A stretch of 61,857 nucleotides of DNA from Kofleriaceae bacterium. GTDB lineage: Bacteria; Myxococcota_A; Polyangia; Haliangiales; Haliangiaceae. The notes below the pieces were generated by a model that ran no database searches, was not told where the DNA came from, and saw only the letters and a list, made by a program, of their open reading frames with translations. The DNA is taken from contig JANTGM010000025.1 of NCBI GenBank assembly GCA_024762925.1, positions 1 to 61,857 of the forward strand, read 5' to 3'. Of the stretch, positions 60,749 to 61,857 are shown in pieces; within the stretch, counting starts at the first letter, position 1; the number at the start of each line of letters is the position of its first letter. A program made the position numbers and the translations under genes.

Positions 60749-61741
60749 ATGGCAGGTGCAGGCAAGGGGGCAGTATTCATGGCCCTCATCGGCAACGGTG
60801 TACTCACAGCGTTGAAAGTTGTTGCCTTCATGATCTCAGGATCGGGTGCCATGCTCTCGGAGGCAGTGCACTCGGGCGCTGATACGGCAAACCAGGGGCT
60901 ACTCTATTTCGGCATGCGGCGCAGCTTGCGCCCACCCGATTCTCGCTTTCACTACGGATACGGTGCGGATCGCTATGTCTTTGCGCTCATGAGCGCGATG
61001 GGCATCTTCATTCTCGGATGTGGTGTGACGGTCTATCACGGCGTGCATTCCCTGATGCACCCACCGACGATTACCTTCAGTTGGCTTACCTTCGCCGTTT
61101 TAGGGGCGGCCATTGTCATCGATGGCTACGTCTTCCTTTTGGCAATCCGCGAGGTCAATATCGGGCGAGGCAAGAAGGGCTTCTTGGAGTTCATTCGGTC
61201 AAGTACCGATCCAACACTCATTGCAGTGCTCTTTGAAGACTTTGTGGCGACGGCTGGCGCTGCGATTGCCATGGCAGGCATTGGGTTGGCAAATGCCACG
61301 GGAAACCCGGTGTATGACTCAATCACTTCGATCATCATTGGCGCATTGCTTGGGCTCATGGCTGTTTGGCTGGGGTGGCGAAATCGCCAACTCATCCTTG
61401 GGCCAGCAATTCCAAAGGAAACCCAAGCGGCGGTTATGCGATTTCTCAAAGACCACCGATCGGTTCAGGAGGTGCACAGCCTTCGAACCCGAGTCGTGGC
61501 CGCAGGCAGTTTTCGGATCGCTGCGGACATTGACTTCGACGGCGCCTATCTCGGCAAACTGCATGCAGAGTGGCTTGCTGAGCAGGGGAAAGACGCCAAC
61601 GGAGCAGCCGACTGGGAACGAATCGCGTCTGAGTTTGGCGAGAAGGTTGTCAACGACCTCGCCAAAGAAGTTGATGACGTGGAAGAGCAAATCGTTGAGA
61701 AGTTTCCGGAGATCCATCACATCGACATGGAAGCGGACTAG
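60749..61741 (+). CDS. Cation diffusion facilitator transporter
   Basis: The 330-residue product has six membrane helices with the CDF metal-site His41-x3-Asp45 in AVHSGADTANQ (TM2), a conserved FHYGYGADRY loop and Glu163/Asp164 in LFEDFVATAGAA (TM5). A C-terminal cytoplasmic domain follows (LILGPAIPKETQAAVMRFL, VHSLRTRVVAAG) with an acidic, His-containing end (FPEIHHIDME). It should export Zn, Mn, Fe or Co ions with proton exchange; the sequence style recalls the SLC30A9-like subgroup. It is monocistronic, and the stop is followed at once by the second copy of the intergenic repeat. Confidence 0.9.
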   Translation: MAGAGKGAVFMALIGNGVLTALKVVAFMISGSGAMLSEAVHSGADTANQGLLYFGMRRSLRPPDSRFHYGYGADRYVFALMSAMGIFILGCGVTVYHGVHSLMHPPTITFSWLTFAVLGAAIVIDGYVFLLAIREVNIGRGKKGFLEFIRSSTDPTLIAVLFEDFVATAGAAIAMAGIGLANATGNPVYDSITSIIIGALLGLMAVWLGWRNRQLILGPAIPKETQAAVMRFLKDHRSVQEVHSLRTRVVAAGSFRIAADIDFDGAYLGKLHAEWLAEQGKDANGAADWERIASEFGEKVVNDLAKEVDDVEEQIVEKFPEIHHIDMEAD

Positions 61742-61857
61742 TGCGCGATTCATGAATATCGAACGCGCTCACTCGTCTTCTCGCCTGCTGAACAGACGGG
61801 CTCAGCCAGTCTTCTTCGTTGTTCCTCGGTCGCTTGCCCCAGCAAACTCCCTCTTCT
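61741..61857. repeat. Intergenic repeat, copy 2 (runs to the window edge)
   Basis: Starting at the last base of the efflux gene, GTGCGCGATTCATGA to CACTCGTCTTCTCGCC matches 27086-27130 at about 38 of 45 bases, and the later CCCAGCAAACTCCCTCTT resembles 27176-27193. Its relation to flanking genes differs from copy 1, so it is not a shared terminator or gene end. Confidence 0.6.

Overview
The window is chromosomal DNA from a free-living Gram-negative bacterium that looks like a member of the Myxococcota or a related deltaproteobacterial lineage such as Bradymonadales. The reasons are four eukaryote-like Ser/Thr kinases in 62 kb, FHA, TPR and FecR/LysM signalling proteins, an ECF sigma factor paired with a kinase, several Cys-rich or beta-propeller lipoproteins, SpoIVB-type (S55) peptidase and PrsW proteins, and OmpA proteins carrying thrombospondin type 3 repeats with a MYXO-CTERM-like segment. 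This taxonomic call is inference from gene content. I saw no IS element, CRISPR array, rRNA, tRNA or prophage.

Layout. 1-3011: a Lys/Ala-rich protein cut by the window edge, a SAM methyltransferase and a poly(A) polymerase/tRNA nucleotidyltransferase. 3061-7245: a strong terminator, a three-gene membrane-protease operon (PrsW-like, membrane-anchored unknown, trypsin-like) and, divergently, an HTH + PTS-IIA protein with a histone H1-like tail. 7276-17456: envelope lipoproteins, a beta-barrel protein, a beta-propeller protein, an S55 peptidase protein, two small proteins, a HAD phosphatase and a TerB-like protein. 17501-18069: a decayed STAS-like gene with about four frameshifts. 18249-20826: XdhC, MobA-like nucleotidyltransferase and a lipoprotein. 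20823-27016: a nucleoside salvage operon (deoC, deoA/pdp, punA, cdd, amidohydrolase, DUF423, ferritin-like).

27191-33987 is the housekeeping block prs-rplY-pth-rpsF-rpsR-rplI-dnaB, followed by a kinase with a formylglycine-enzyme-like domain. 34221-42903 holds an MscS channel, a Trm112-like protein, an ECF sigma factor divergent from a TPR kinase, an OmpA/TSP3 protein and a DUF481 protein. 43027-50406 is the most striking locus: kinase, adenylate cyclase, kinase and LysM/FecR envelope protein, nearly all translationally coupled, with an FHA-winged-helix regulator divergent from them. 50434-61741 has a second MscS, a 2067-residue TSP3/OmpA protein that looks like two exported proteins joined in frame, an unknown pair, a HIT hydrolase and a cation efflux protein.

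How the genes may work together: the kinases, FHA regulator and cyclase suggest layered phospho-Thr and cyclic-nucleotide control of envelope functions. The deo/cdd/pun operon feeds deoxyribose and bases into central metabolism. The PrsW/trypsin-like and S55 proteins suggest proteolytic envelope surveillance. All domain calls are by eye; no search was run.
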